A stretch of DNA of 36,551 bases from Defluviitaleaceae bacterium (GTDB taxonomy: Bacteria; Bacillota; Clostridia; Lachnospirales; WRAX01), in NCBI GenBank assembly GCA_009785595.1, contig WQVZ01000010.1, forward strand, positions 1 to 36,551, given 5' to 3'. A program made the position numbers and the translations under genes. The notes beneath the pieces are model-generated. The model was not told the origin of the DNA. It did no database searches and was given only the letters and a program-made list of their open reading frames with translations. Below are positions 18,479-28,154 of the stretch, piece by piece. Each line of letters begins with the position of its first letter. Position 1 is the stretch's first letter.

Positions 18479-20983
18479 ATGGACGATAAATTTATTGATA
18501 AGATAATAGCGGTTAATATTGAGGACGAGATGAAGAAGTCCTATATTGACTATGCCATGAGTGTTATTGTGGCCCGGGCACTGCCGGATGTGCGTGATGG
18601 TTTAAAGCCGGTGCACAGACGTATTTTGCACTCTATGAACGAGCTTAACCTTGACCCGGGCAAGCCCTATAAAAAGTGCGCCCGTATTACCGGTGACGTG
18701 ATGGGTAAATATCACCCACACGGCAATGCGTCTATTTATGATGCGCTGGTGCGTATGGCCCAGGATTTTTCTATGCGGTATATGTTGGTGGACGGGCACG
18801 GTAACTTTGGTTCTATGGATGGGGACGAGGCTGCGGCGGAAAGATATACCGAAGCCCGCTTGTCACCCATAGCCATGGAGATGATAACCGACATAGAAAA
18901 AGACACGGTGGATTTTGTGCCAAACTATACCGAGGAGCTCAAAGAGCCATCGGTTATGCCGGCGCGGTATCCTAATTTGCTTGTTAATGGCTCGTCGGGT
19001 ATTGCGGTGGGTATGGCCACAAACATACCACCCCATAACTTAACCGAATGTATTAACGCTGTGGTGAAAATTATAGATAATTTGGTGGAAGAGGGCCGCG
19101 AGACAGATATTATTGAATTGATGTCCATTATCACCGGGCCGGACTTTCCCACAGGTGCAACAATACATGGCACATCAGGCATAAGGTCTGCGTATATGAC
19201 CGGCCGCGGCAAGGTTGTGCAACGGGCAGTATGCGAAATTGAGCCCATGGGCAACGGCCGGGAAATGATTGTTGTGACAGAGATGCCCTACCAGGTTAAC
19301 AAAGGCAAAATGCAGGAAAAAATGGCCGACCTGGTGAAGGACAAGCGTATTGAGGGCATATCCGACATACGTGACGAAAGTGACCGCAACGGCGTGCGGG
19401 TGGTTATTGAGCTTAAAAAAGACGCCAACCCACATGTGGTGCTTAATTTGCTGTATAAATATACGCAGTTGCAGGAAAGCTTCGGCATAAATATGCTGGC
19501 CCTGGTGAAGGGTGAGCCGCGGGTGCTTAACCTAAAAGAGCTGCTGACATACTATCTGGAGCATCAAAAAGAGGTTGTCACCCGCCGCACGCAATTTGAC
19601 CTTAACAAAGCCCAAAAGCGTATACATCTGGTGGAGGGTTTCTTAAAGGCCTTGGACTTTATCGACGAAATTATTGCCATTATACGGGCAAATCGTGAAA
19701 TATCCGTATCTAAGGGTATTATTATAGAGCGCTTTGGTTTTAGTGCCGAGCAAGCCGACGCCATTGTAGAAATGCGCCTGCGTGCCCTGTCCGGCTTGGA
19801 GCGGGAGCGGCTGGAGAAGGAATTTGACAGCCTTACTGCCCTTATAGAGTATTTACAGTCTATTTTGGGTGACGAGAAGATACTGTTAGGTGTTATACGT
19901 GAAGAAATACTGGTTGTGCGTGACAAATTCGGCGGCGACCGCCGCACCCAAATTGTACCCCACGAAGGTGAAATAGAGATAGAAGACCTTATAGACCAAG
20001 AAATGTGCGTGATTACCCTTACACATATGGACTATGTAAAACGCCAGCCTTTGTCCACATACAAGATACAGCACCGCGGCGGCAAGGGGGTTTTGGGTCT
20101 TACTACCCGTGACGAAGATCTGATAAAGCGCATATTTATTGCCAGCACCCACAGCGATGTGGTGTTTATAACCACCAGCGGCCGGGCGTACCGTTTGCGG
20201 GCATACCAAATACCAGAATCCGGGCGAGCGGCTAAGGGTAGTGCTATTGTAAACCTGCTTAACCTTAACCCAGGCGAAAAAATTGCCGGTGTTATTGTGG
20301 TGGATGATTACGACACGGGCTATTTGACCACCATCACCAAAGACGGCATGGTTAAAAAGACGGCCTTGAAAGCATACGAGAATATAAACAAAGGCGGCCT
20401 TACCGCCCTAAAGATGAACGAGGGCGATGCCTTGGTGGCGGCTCTTGTTACCAATGGCGAAGACGATATATTTATGGCTAGCACTGGCGGCAGCGGTCTG
20501 CGCTTCAGCGAAAAAGGCATGAACGCCCGCGCCCGTGTGGCCTTGGGCTACAAAACCATGAATTTGGATAGGGATGATTATATCATTGGTGCGGAAATTG
20601 TGGCCGAGGACATGAAGTTGCTGTTTGTGTCCGAAAAAGGCTTTGGCAAATGCACCGAATACGATGAATTTAGAGCCCAGGGCCGTCGGGGCAAGGGTCT
20701 TAAAGCCTATAATTGCACCGCCAAAACCGGCCGCTTGATAGGTATATCCAGCGTAAACGACCGGGAGGAGCTGATGCTCATTAACTCCGATGGTATCATC
20801 ATCCGCATCCGTATTAGCGACATCAACACCGTGGGGCGCAACACCAGCGGTGTAAAGCTTATTAACCTAACCGAGGGTATGACGGTGGTGGGTCTGGCCA
20901 AAATTGCCGAAGAGCACCTGGGCGATGACGATGAAACTGCCGACGAAACCCAAGAAACATCCACTGACGAAACCGCCGAGTAA
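18479..20983 (+). CDS. gyrA: DNA gyrase subunit A
   Basis: [44 protein letters not shown], GyrA-box-like QGRRGKG in CTD. Confidence 0.96.
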   Translation: MDDKFIDKIIAVNIEDEMKKSYIDYAMSVIVARALPDVRDGLKPVHRRILHSMNELNLDPGKPYKKCARITGDVMGKYHPHGNASIYDALVRMAQDFSMRYMLVDGHGNFGSMDGDEAAAERYTEARLSPIAMEMITDIEKDTVDFVPNYTEELKEPSVMPARYPNLLVNGSSGIAVGMATNIPPHNLTECINAVVKIIDNLVEEGRETDIIELMSIITGPDFPTGATIHGTSGIRSAYMTGRGKVVQRAVCEIEPMGNGREMIVVTEMPYQVNKGKMQEKMADLVKDKRIEGISDIRDESDRNGVRVVIELKKDANPHVVLNLLYKYTQLQESFGINMLALVKGEPRVLNLKELLTYYLEHQKEVVTRRTQFDLNKAQKRIHLVEGFLKALDFIDEIIAIIRANREISVSKGIIIERFGFSAEQADAIVEMRLRALSGLERERLEKEFDSLTALIEYLQSILGDEKILLGVIREEILVVRDKFGGDRRTQIVPHEGEIEIEDLIDQEMCVITLTHMDYVKRQPLSTYKIQHRGGKGVLGLTTRDEDLIKRIFIASTHSDVVFITTSGRAYRLRAYQIPESGRAAKGSAIVNLLNLNPGEKIAGVIVVDDYDTGYLTTITKDGMVKKTALKAYENINKGGLTALKMNEGDALVAALVTNGEDDIFMASTGGSGLRFSEKGMNARARVALGYKTMNLDRDDYIIGAEIVAEDMKLLFVSEKGFGKCTEYDEFRAQGRRGKGLKAYNCTAKTGRLIGISSVNDREELMLINSDGIIIRIRISDINTVGRNTSGVKLINLTEGMTVVGLAKIAEEHLGDDDETADETQETSTDETAE

Positions 20984-21141
20984 GTGTATATTGTACTGTC
21001 TGAGGGCGACCCTGTGTGGGCCGCCCTTATAAAATTGCAATGTGATTTTGGTGTTGCCGTTGCGGACTGCAACTACAATCTTACATAATTTATATCAGGC
21101 GGTGCAAGAAAATTTTTCATGTGGAAAAAAGGAGAGCTCAA

Positions 21142-21918
21142 ATGGTATATATGCATTTGCTTGATAAGTACGAAACATATGCCAAGTATTACCAACTATG
21201 CGATGAGGGCAGGGTAGCCTTACATAAAGCGGCAACAGAAATATGTGCGGACGAAAAATTAGCGGCAGAAGCACTGGCGTTTAAGGCTCGGCTGGCGAAT
21301 ATAACTGATTGGTCTGTGGTCAAGGATTTAACAGAGGAAATTAGGGGGAAATCCGTTCAATTTGCTGCTTTCTTATATACCATAGCCATTGAGGATATGG
21401 AGCGGCTATATGAAGAAAAGGCCATACCCCGGGATGTCCTAACCGAAACCATAGCCGATTTAGGTGTGTGGATAAACCGCCATTACAACTGGTTCGGCGA
21501 ATGGGGGTTCTCTAACTGCGGCTGGTTAAATCTACACCTAAACGGGAAATTGTTCAAATTGGGGCGGTTACAATTTGAAATAGGTCATACATTAGGAACG
21601 CTGCCGGAAGGGTGTAAATTAGACCTAAAGGAAGGCGACCCCTACCTAAACGTACACATCCCCCGGGGCGGATACATGGACGAAGCGGGCTGCCTTGAAT
21701 CTTTTGAACGAGCGAAGGCTTTTTTCCCGCAACACTTCAACGTTGATTTCAAGGCTTTTGGCTGCCATACGTGGCTGTTTAACCCGGATTTTGAAAAAAT
21801 GCTACCCTCTGACAGCAATATCCTAAAGTTCCAGCGTTTATTCAACATATGCAATGCCTACGAAAACCAGGACATCATTTGTGAAGGGGGTATATGTCAA
21901 GTAAAAGCTAAAATATAG
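21142..21918 (+). CDS. Acyltransferase-domain protein (GNAT-like C-terminal domain)
   Basis: Pattern GWLNLHLNGKLFKLGRLQFEIG; start at 21142 following AAAGGAGAG. Confidence 0.6.
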   Translation: MVYMHLLDKYETYAKYYQLCDEGRVALHKAATEICADEKLAAEALAFKARLANITDWSVVKDLTEEIRGKSVQFAAFLYTIAIEDMERLYEEKAIPRDVLTETIADLGVWINRHYNWFGEWGFSNCGWLNLHLNGKLFKLGRLQFEIGHTLGTLPEGCKLDLKEGDPYLNVHIPRGGYMDEAGCLESFERAKAFFPQHFNVDFKAFGCHTWLFNPDFEKMLPSDSNILKFQRLFNICNAYENQDIICEGGICQVKAKI

Positions 21919-21983
21919 GCATTAAGATATGCGCCGATAATGGCGGCATAATTACAAAAATCACGCAACCAGGAGGAAATATT

Positions 21984-22055
21984 ATGTGCAAAATTATATT
22001 CAGAAAAATTCTTATGTCTATGCACTCCATGCAAAGCCATTCGTCATTTTGTTAG
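21984..22055 (+). CDS. 23-aa leader peptide MCKIIFRKILMSMHSMQSHSSFC
   Basis: AGGAGG (21971-21976) 7 nt before ATG; ORF overlaps RNA secondary structures upstream of the kinase gene. Confidence 0.6.
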   Translation: MCKIIFRKILMSMHSMQSHSSFC

Positions 22056-22140
22056 CGACGATTGCATGGAGTAGATTGGTCGCCGACAATACGATTGGCT
22101 TTGTTTCAAGTGAACAAATTATATTTGAAAAGGAGCCAAT
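22024..22140 (+). promoter_or_regulatory. Candidate translational attenuator: alternative helices including an SD-sequestering hairpin
   Basis: Helix 1: 22024-22034/22062-22072 (11/11 bp). Helix 2: 22094-22109/22125-22140 (15/16 incl. 2 G-U), containing AAGGAG of the downstream gene. Competing helix: 22032-22044/22091-22103 (12/13). Confidence 0.65.
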
Positions 22141-22143
22141 AAA

Positions 22144-23049
22144 ATGAAAGACATACCCGGATTCAACAATTATACAAAAATTGATTTGATAGATATAGGT
22201 TTATCGAAAGATAAAAAATACTATATCGAAACCGTTGACCATCAACGCTTACTGTTGCGCATATCTGATATATCAGAATATGACCGTAAAAAAGCTGCAT
22301 ACGAACGAATGAAGCACATGGATAAGCATGGGATTCCTATGTCACGTCCCGTAAATTTTGGTGTATGTGATGACGGGAAAAGTGTTTATCAATTGTTGAC
22401 ATGGTGCAGTGGCGAGGTTTTGGACGATGTTTTTACTGCGCTTTCCGAAGTAGAGCAATATCGCGTGGGAATAAAAGCAGGTGAAACACTGCGACAAATC
22501 CACTCTGTTCCCATTGCCAAAGCAGATATAACAACAGCGGCTTGGAATGAGCGATATAGCAGTTTCATCGACGAAAGCATAAGTGATTTTCACAAAACAG
22601 GCATAGAGGTTGAAAATGCAAAGTTGATACTTGACTATTTCAATAATAATCGGTATTTACTGAAAGAGCGTCCGCAGTGCTATATGCACGGAGATTTCCA
22701 TACAGGGAATCTGATGGTTGCCGAACAAGAATTATCCGTTATAGACTGGGAAATACATTTATTTAACAGTTATGGCGACCCGTGGCATGAAGTAAACATG
22801 AAGGAAACCCCACATTTTTCAACCGGGTTTATTCACGGATACTTTAACGGTGAACCGCCAGAGGATTATTGGCGTGTTCTTGCGCTCTACAGTTCTATTG
22901 GCGCAATATCGACTATAACATGGGCGTATTACCACCAACCAAAATTTTTGGAGGGTTGCATTGAAAATGTCGCCAAAATGTTGATTAGTTACGACAATAT
23001 GCAAAGCTACGTACCAAAAGAGTATTTTAAAGATTTCAAGCTACGATGA
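22144..23049 (+). CDS. Aminoglycoside phosphotransferase (APH) family kinase
   Basis: HGDFHTGNLMV catalytic loop, VIDWE metal-binding motif, LRISDISEYDRKKAAYERM region. Confidence 0.85.
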   Translation: MKDIPGFNNYTKIDLIDIGLSKDKKYYIETVDHQRLLLRISDISEYDRKKAAYERMKHMDKHGIPMSRPVNFGVCDDGKSVYQLLTWCSGEVLDDVFTALSEVEQYRVGIKAGETLRQIHSVPIAKADITTAAWNERYSSFIDESISDFHKTGIEVENAKLILDYFNNNRYLLKERPQCYMHGDFHTGNLMVAEQELSVIDWEIHLFNSYGDPWHEVNMKETPHFSTGFIHGYFNGEPPEDYWRVLALYSSIGAISTITWAYYHQPKFLEGCIENVAKMLISYDNMQSYVPKEYFKDFKLR

Positions 23050-23162
23050 AGTATATCATGAATGGTGTTGTTTGGATGGCGTAAAATTTCAAAAAACTTT
23101 CTATTGACAGACCATACAAAATAATATATAATCGTCATTGTGCCAGAACAATGGTGATGTAT

Positions 23163-23235
23163 GCCCGGATAGCTCAGTTGGTAGAGCAATGGACTGAAAA
23201 TCCATGTGTCGGCGGTTCAAGTCCGTCTCCGGGCA
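23163..23235 (+). tRNA. tRNA-Phe (anticodon GAA), CCA not encoded
   Basis: Acceptor GCCCGGA/TCCGGGC, D-arm GCTC-AGTTGGTA-GAGC, anticodon stem ATGGA-CTGAAAA-TCCAT, T-arm GGCGG-TTCAAGT-CCGTC. Confidence 0.95.
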
Positions 23236-23270
23236 TGATAAAGGGGTTTAATTGGACATAAACCCAGAGA

Positions 23271-23303
23271 AACAGGACAAGTAGAGAGCTTGTCCTGTTT
23301 TTA
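23271..23303 (+). terminator. Rho-independent terminator after tRNA-Phe
   Basis: AACAGGACAAG/CTTGTCCTGTT stem followed by T-run. Confidence 0.8.
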
Positions 23304-23494
23304 TTTGCGATATCTGGGGCGAGAAAAAGCATGTTTAGACGCGTGGATTTTTGACTGCTTTTGGCAATCCACGTGTCATGTGGCTTTGGCACAGGGTTTT
23401 GAAAAATTCGTTAAGTCAGAAAATTTTAGGCAGGCTTTAAGGCGTTACATGTCTGAGGCAATCCGGCAGAGGTGGCACCTTGCCGCCTGTCTGC

Positions 23495-23920
23495 TTATGC
23501 TTCCCGCGTATATCTTATCCCGGCGGCATCCAAAAACTGCATAACCATGCCATCCCATTTTTCATCATCTGTGCGGTCCAGTGAAAAACTTCTTTTGGAT
23601 AACCCGGTGGTTATGTTAACTTTGCCATTTTCGAAGTGGATATTAATGAAGAGTGCCGCGGCATTTTCTATGCCTGTGCGTTCTGTGTCTCCACCCAGCA
23701 CAATTTTTATGCTTTTTGGGGCGGCGTTACCTTTAACAACATCAAAAACATAGCTACGCACATCGCTCCATTTTGCGGTGGTTTCGCTTTCTGCGGCGTA
23801 TATTTCAAAACGTGCAAAGGTGTCTATGGTTGCGTTTTTAAGGAGAAAACCGTCAAAGGCGTCCTCCTTTAGCAATTTCACCATAAACCCCTTTACATCT
23901 GATATGGACAGTGCTATCAA
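23495..23920 (-). CDS. DUF5721-like hypothetical protein
   Basis: MIALSISDVKGFMVKLLKEDAFDGFLL ... pattern recalled for DUF5721. Confidence 0.6.
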   Translation of the reverse strand: MIALSISDVKGFMVKLLKEDAFDGFLLKNATIDTFARFEIYAAESETTAKWSDVRSYVFDVVKGNAAPKSIKIVLGGDTERTGIENAAALFINIHFENGKVNITTGLSKRSFSLDRTDDEKWDGMVMQFLDAAGIRYTREA

Positions 23921-23941
23921 GCGGCCATCAGCCCCCTTAAT

Positions 23942-25243
23942 TTAGTTTTGCCAAAGTATGTACAGCGGTGGGTGCGCCACAGTTTCGGCCATAAATTCCT
24001 CTGCTTCACGCCAGCTTTCTATTTGTGCGATGCTCCACCCGATGCCCTGGGCATATTGGCCAAAAAACACCCTGTTGTGGTCAAAGACCATATAGGCAAA
24101 AGCTGGGGTGGTAGAAGCGAACAAGGGCTCATCCTCCTCATTGACCCAGCCGTGGTCAATTGCCGCCTGCAAAACCTCGTCAAAATCCCTGGTGTCGGCG
24201 GCCAAAAGGGCGGTGTCAGATATGTCGTAATTAGGTAAAAGGTCAAAGTTAAAATTAGGCGCGGCGCCGTTTATGGCCACCATTGGGTGGGCCGTGGCCT
24301 CAAAACCCCGGGCTATAAGACTTACACGGCTAAAGGTGTTTTCGTCATATTCCAGAGCAAATATATAATTATGTAGCTGCTGGCTGTCCCCTGTTGTAAA
24401 AGCCGCAAAACCATGGACATCATCCACGGCCATATGGCGTACAAATACGGGCGCATCGGATGTTGTGTCAATCATATCAACAAAGGCTGTATACACCACA
24501 TCATCGGCGGTAGGACGCCAAATTTCTCCGTTATTACGGTTGTACGATGCCAAAAGCTGGTTAAGATGCTCTCTAAATATAAGATACTGGCCGTGGACGG
24601 AATACAGCCCAATGCCCAAGGGTGTTTGCCAAGCCACAAAAACAGCCATGCGGTCTCGTTGGCCGGGGGCAATGCCGTACATGTCTACTTCTTCAAAGGC
24701 CATTAAGTCCATTGGCCGCAGGTACAGTACAAATATGTCTTCATCCAAAAAATGCTCGTCTAAATATTGCATGGACACCAGCAGAGCAACATCTATATGC
24801 CGCCCCTTGGCGACATTATAAAGATACCCCATGTCAGATATAAGGGGGTTTGACACATGATGATTTCTTACATATGCCTCTGCGGCGGCTAGGGCCGTGG
24901 TCAGCATGGCCAGGTGCTCCTCCTCGCTGCGGCGTTCTGGTGCTATGTCCTCATTGTCGGTGGGTTGCTCCACTTCGTCAGGGGGATTTACACTGCCTAT
25001 GTCGGTAGGTGGTGGGTCTTCTGCAACCTGGGCTGGGGCGCGAAACATGCTCTCCAGCGCGTTAAAATCCACCATACCAAAATGATTTAACACAAAATAG
25101 GCCCCAAAGGCAGCAATAATCAGGGATATTATAGAAATTTTGGCAAAACGGGACCAATTGCGGTTGAGCCTTTGGGCAGGTGCGCCGCAATTTTTACATA
25201 TCCCGCCGGTGCCTATGGCGGTATGGCATTTTACACACAGCAT
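23942..25243 (-). CDS. Membrane-anchored protein with N-terminal zinc ribbon and large extracytoplasmic region
   Basis: CVKCHTAIGTGGICKNCGAP, single TM IISLIIAAFGAYFVLNHFG, acidic linker. Confidence 0.75.
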   Translation of the reverse strand: MLCVKCHTAIGTGGICKNCGAPAQRLNRNWSRFAKISIISLIIAAFGAYFVLNHFGMVDFNALESMFRAPAQVAEDPPPTDIGSVNPPDEVEQPTDNEDIAPERRSEEEHLAMLTTALAAAEAYVRNHHVSNPLISDMGYLYNVAKGRHIDVALLVSMQYLDEHFLDEDIFVLYLRPMDLMAFEEVDMYGIAPGQRDRMAVFVAWQTPLGIGLYSVHGQYLIFREHLNQLLASYNRNNGEIWRPTADDVVYTAFVDMIDTTSDAPVFVRHMAVDDVHGFAAFTTGDSQQLHNYIFALEYDENTFSRVSLIARGFEATAHPMVAINGAAPNFNFDLLPNYDISDTALLAADTRDFDEVLQAAIDHGWVNEEDEPLFASTTPAFAYMVFDHNRVFFGQYAQGIGWSIAQIESWREAEEFMAETVAHPPLYILWQN

Positions 25244-25356
25244 AACAAACAACTCCTTATAGCCGCTTGGATTAATTATACATCATTTTTATGTCCTTCG
25301 CAAGGGCGCAAATGTATGATATAATTATCGAGACAAACCCACAAAGGAGATATTAT

Positions 25357-26112
25357 ATGAAATTTATATCATGGAATGTTAACGGCCTGCGGGCCTGTGT
25401 TAAAAAAGGTTTCATGGAGTTTTTTGATGATGCAGACGCGGATTTTTTCTGCATACAAGAAACCAAGATGCAGCACAGCCAGCTGGAGGTAGAATTTCCC
25501 GGCCGCCATGTGTTTTTTAATGATGCGGTAAAGAAGGGCTATTCCGGCACGGCCATTTTTGCCAAAACCCCGCCCATATCAGTTGCATACGGCCTGGGCA
25601 TAGAGGAACACGACAAAGAAGGCCGGGTTATTACCTTGGAGTACGACGGTTTTTTTCTAGTTAATGTGTATACGCCCAATTCTCAAAACGAGCTGGCCCG
25701 CCTGCCCTACCGCATGACCTGGGAGGACGCTTTTTTGGCCCATCTTGTGGCTCTTGACGCCAAAAAGCCTGTAGTTCTCTGTGGCGATCTTAATGTGGCC
25801 CACAAAGAAATTGACCTTAAAAACCCCAAGACCAACCGCAAAAGCGCGGGCTTTACCGATGCGGAGCGTGGCAAGCTTACAACCTTGCTGGATGCGGGCT
25901 TTGTGGATACTTTCCGCCATCTTTATCCTGATATGGAAGGGGCGTACACCTGGTGGTCTATGATAAGCCAGGCCAGAGCACGCAACGCGGGCTGGCGTAT
26001 TGATTATTTTGTTGTAAGTGCCCGCCTGGCTGATAAAATAACCGAGGCCAAGATATATGCGGATATATACGGCAGTGACCACTGCCCGGTGGGGTTGACG
26101 CTGGAGTCATAG
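25357..26112 (+). CDS. xth: Exodeoxyribonuclease III
   Basis: MKFISWNVNGLRACVKKGF, IQETKMQ, GYSGTAIFAK, GDLNVAHKEIDL, GWRIDYFVVS, GSDHCPVGL; RBS AAAGGAG. Confidence 0.93.
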   Translation: MKFISWNVNGLRACVKKGFMEFFDDADADFFCIQETKMQHSQLEVEFPGRHVFFNDAVKKGYSGTAIFAKTPPISVAYGLGIEEHDKEGRVITLEYDGFFLVNVYTPNSQNELARLPYRMTWEDAFLAHLVALDAKKPVVLCGDLNVAHKEIDLKNPKTNRKSAGFTDAERGKLTTLLDAGFVDTFRHLYPDMEGAYTWWSMISQARARNAGWRIDYFVVSARLADKITEAKIYADIYGSDHCPVGLTLES

Positions 26113-26262
26113 AGCGCACAGCTGCCTCTATGTTCCATGGCACTGCCATCTCGGAACCACGGCCCAAGCTCTGCTTATACTATTTTTGCCTGACATGCAA
26201 TATTTACGCCCGTTTTCATAGGATGGTACAGAAGTTATAATTGACCACGGGAGGTATCTTTT

Positions 26263-26448
26263 ATGAACAATCCTATGACGGGAGCCCATATGCCAATGCC
26301 GCCGTTTGCAGGCCCATCCGGTCCGCCCCAGGACAACAGCATGATGTTGCTGCTTATAATGATGTTGATGGGGCCAAATATGTTCGGCGACAATATGATG
26401 ATGATGCTTTTGTTCTTCATGATGTTTTCGGGAGGCAGGCTGTTTTAA
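26263..26448 (+). CDS. 61-aa methionine-rich hydrophobic microprotein
   Basis: Strong RBS GGGAGG upstream, dedicated terminator downstream; 16/61 residues Met. Confidence 0.65.
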   Translation: MNNPMTGAHMPMPPFAGPSGPPQDNSMMLLLIMMLMGPNMFGDNMMMMLLFFMMFSGGRLF

Positions 26449-26462
26449 GGCAGCTTGCACCA

Positions 26463-26498
26463 AAAAACCACCGTTGCTTGCTTGCGACGGTGGTTTTT
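26463..26498. terminator. Rho-independent terminator (bidirectional)
   Basis: AAAAACCACCGT (26463-26474)/ACGGTGGTTTTT (26487-26498). Confidence 0.85.
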
Positions 26499-26540
26499 GC
26501 GTGTAGTCATTGTGTTTGATAGGCCTTTGCTTCGCGGTCT

Positions 26541-26855
26541 TTAGATGGCATTGTGCGTAAACGCAGCTATGGCGTGCAATGGGATAACCACCACGGCACC
26601 CAAGGGGTTGCCGCAAAAGCCGAAGTTATTGCCGCCTACGCCGCAAGGTGTGAAATAATCAGTGCAGCTGCTGCCGATGGGACAGGCCGGCGGTGCGCCC
26701 ACGTCACACAACATGCGTACAACATGCCTGTCGGCAGACAAAAGTACACCTGTAAAGCCACTGCCGCTTATACCGCCGCTGGTGGTAAAGATGGTTACGG
26801 TTTTGCCTATGTTGTCGCACAGGCTGTCAAGCAAAAACATTCCAAAGTTTTCCAT
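26541..26855 (-). CDS. Hypothetical small Cys/Gly-rich protein (possible small beta-barrel fold)
   Basis: MENFGMFLLDSLCDNIGKTVTIFTTSGGISGSGFTGVLLS; GGAGG RBS upstream of 26855 start. Confidence 0.6.
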   Translation of the reverse strand: MENFGMFLLDSLCDNIGKTVTIFTTSGGISGSGFTGVLLSADRHVVRMLCDVGAPPACPIGSSCTDYFTPCGVGGNNFGFCGNPLGAVVVIPLHAIAAFTHNAI

Positions 26856-27077
26856 AATTTTTTCCTCCCATATGTCTTGCAATATTCAGAGTTGTACACT
26901 CCTAATCCATACTATGTTGGGAGGAAAAAACTGTTACAAGTCCGGAAGTCTGTCCAAGCATGTGGACAAAACGCCGTATTTTAAGATATGGTCTTTGTGC
27001 ATAATATTTTTGAAGGAGGGCGTGATGCTATTTCATAATCCCGCCATTCCGGACTCTATCCGGGATAACTGCATAAC

Positions 27078-27118
27078 AAAACAAGCCTCGCCGACCATAA
27101 GGCAGCAAGGCTTGTTTT
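27078..27118. terminator. Candidate terminator, likely serving the DUF378 gene
   Basis: AAAACAAGCCT/AGGCTTGTTTT perfect 11-bp stem. Confidence 0.65.
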
Positions 27119-27142
27119 GGTTTGTCAGTGACACATCCAAAA

Positions 27143-27376
27143 TTAGATGTCCCTGCTCACAACACGATCGCGGTGACGGTCCATCAGGCCATAAAAACTA
27201 AGGGCATAAAGTCCCGCCAGGCCGATAAGGGCGTAAATCACCCGGCTAACCCATGCGCTCATGCCGCCAAAGATGGCCGCGACAAGGTCAAACTGGAAAA
27301 AACCAATTAAGCCCCAGTTTATGGCGCCAATAACTATGAGCGTAAGGCATGTCCACGCTAGATATCTATTGTCCAC
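27143..27376 (-). CDS. DUF378 family protein
   Basis: LTLIVIGAINWGLIGFFQFDLVAAIFGG ... ALIGLAGLYAL. Confidence 0.88.
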   Translation of the reverse strand: MDNRYLAWTCLTLIVIGAINWGLIGFFQFDLVAAIFGGMSAWVSRVIYALIGLAGLYALSFYGLMDRHRDRVVSRDI

Positions 27377-27575
27377 ATCTTTCCCCTCCTTCTTGCATTA
27401 TATGAAATTTGCATGTTTCACAATTTATTGTGGCGCAAAGATGGGTTATATATGTGTGGTAGATTTTTGTTGACAAATTTTTTATTTGCACGCAATAATA
27501 TAAGCAAAAAGTTTATAATTTAATTGAAACTTTTTTCAGGTAACTGGCCATTAATAAGGTGGAGGTGGTTGTGTG

Positions 27576-28115
27576 ATGCCCAGCTCGGACACCGCTGTGC
27601 GGTTTGATGAAATATACGATGCCACGAACAAAGCGGTGCTGGCTTTTATAACGGCAAAGTGCGGACGTACGGCCGATATAGGCGATATTTTTCAGGAGAC
27701 ATATACGGAGCTGTATGACCTGATGCGCAGGCGTGGGACGGATTATGTAACCCACGAGATGGCCCTGGTTTTGCGCATTGCAAGGCGCAAGGTGGCCCGG
27801 TATTATTCCTTGGCCCAGCGGCTGAGCGTCTTTGTTTCCTCCATATCGGTTAATGAAAACGGCGACGAGGTGGATTTGACAGCCCTTGAGACCGACAGCT
27901 TTTTAACAGAGGACTTTGTTGTTAACCACAGCTTGCTTGGGGCCGCGCGGCAGTACATAAATTCCAAGCCGGAAGATGTGCAAAAGGTGTTTTATCTTAT
28001 GTACGATGTGGGTTTGACAATTCCTGAAATAGCCCGGACTCTTAATATTAGCGAATCTGGTGTAAAAAACAAGCTGTACCGTACATTAAAGGAGTTGCGC
28101 AAGATATTATCGTAG
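27576..28115 (+). CDS. RNA polymerase sigma factor, ECF/sigma-70 family
   Basis: Region 2-like DIFQETYTELYDLM and region 4 HTH GLTIPEIARTLNISESGVKNKLYRTLKELR. Confidence 0.85.
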   Translation: MPSSDTAVRFDEIYDATNKAVLAFITAKCGRTADIGDIFQETYTELYDLMRRRGTDYVTHEMALVLRIARRKVARYYSLAQRLSVFVSSISVNENGDEVDLTALETDSFLTEDFVVNHSLLGAARQYINSKPEDVQKVFYLMYDVGLTIPEIARTLNISESGVKNKLYRTLKELRKILS

Positions 28116-28154
28116 GGACGAACTGTGTCCGCTAGCTGAAAGGAAGTAGATTAT

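Noticed and set aside
27025-27201. Small + strand ORF MLFHNPAIPDSIRDNCITKQ... with good RBS
   Set aside because: Peptide is largely repeat- and terminator-derived and runs antisense into the DUF378 gene; translation possible but not supported.
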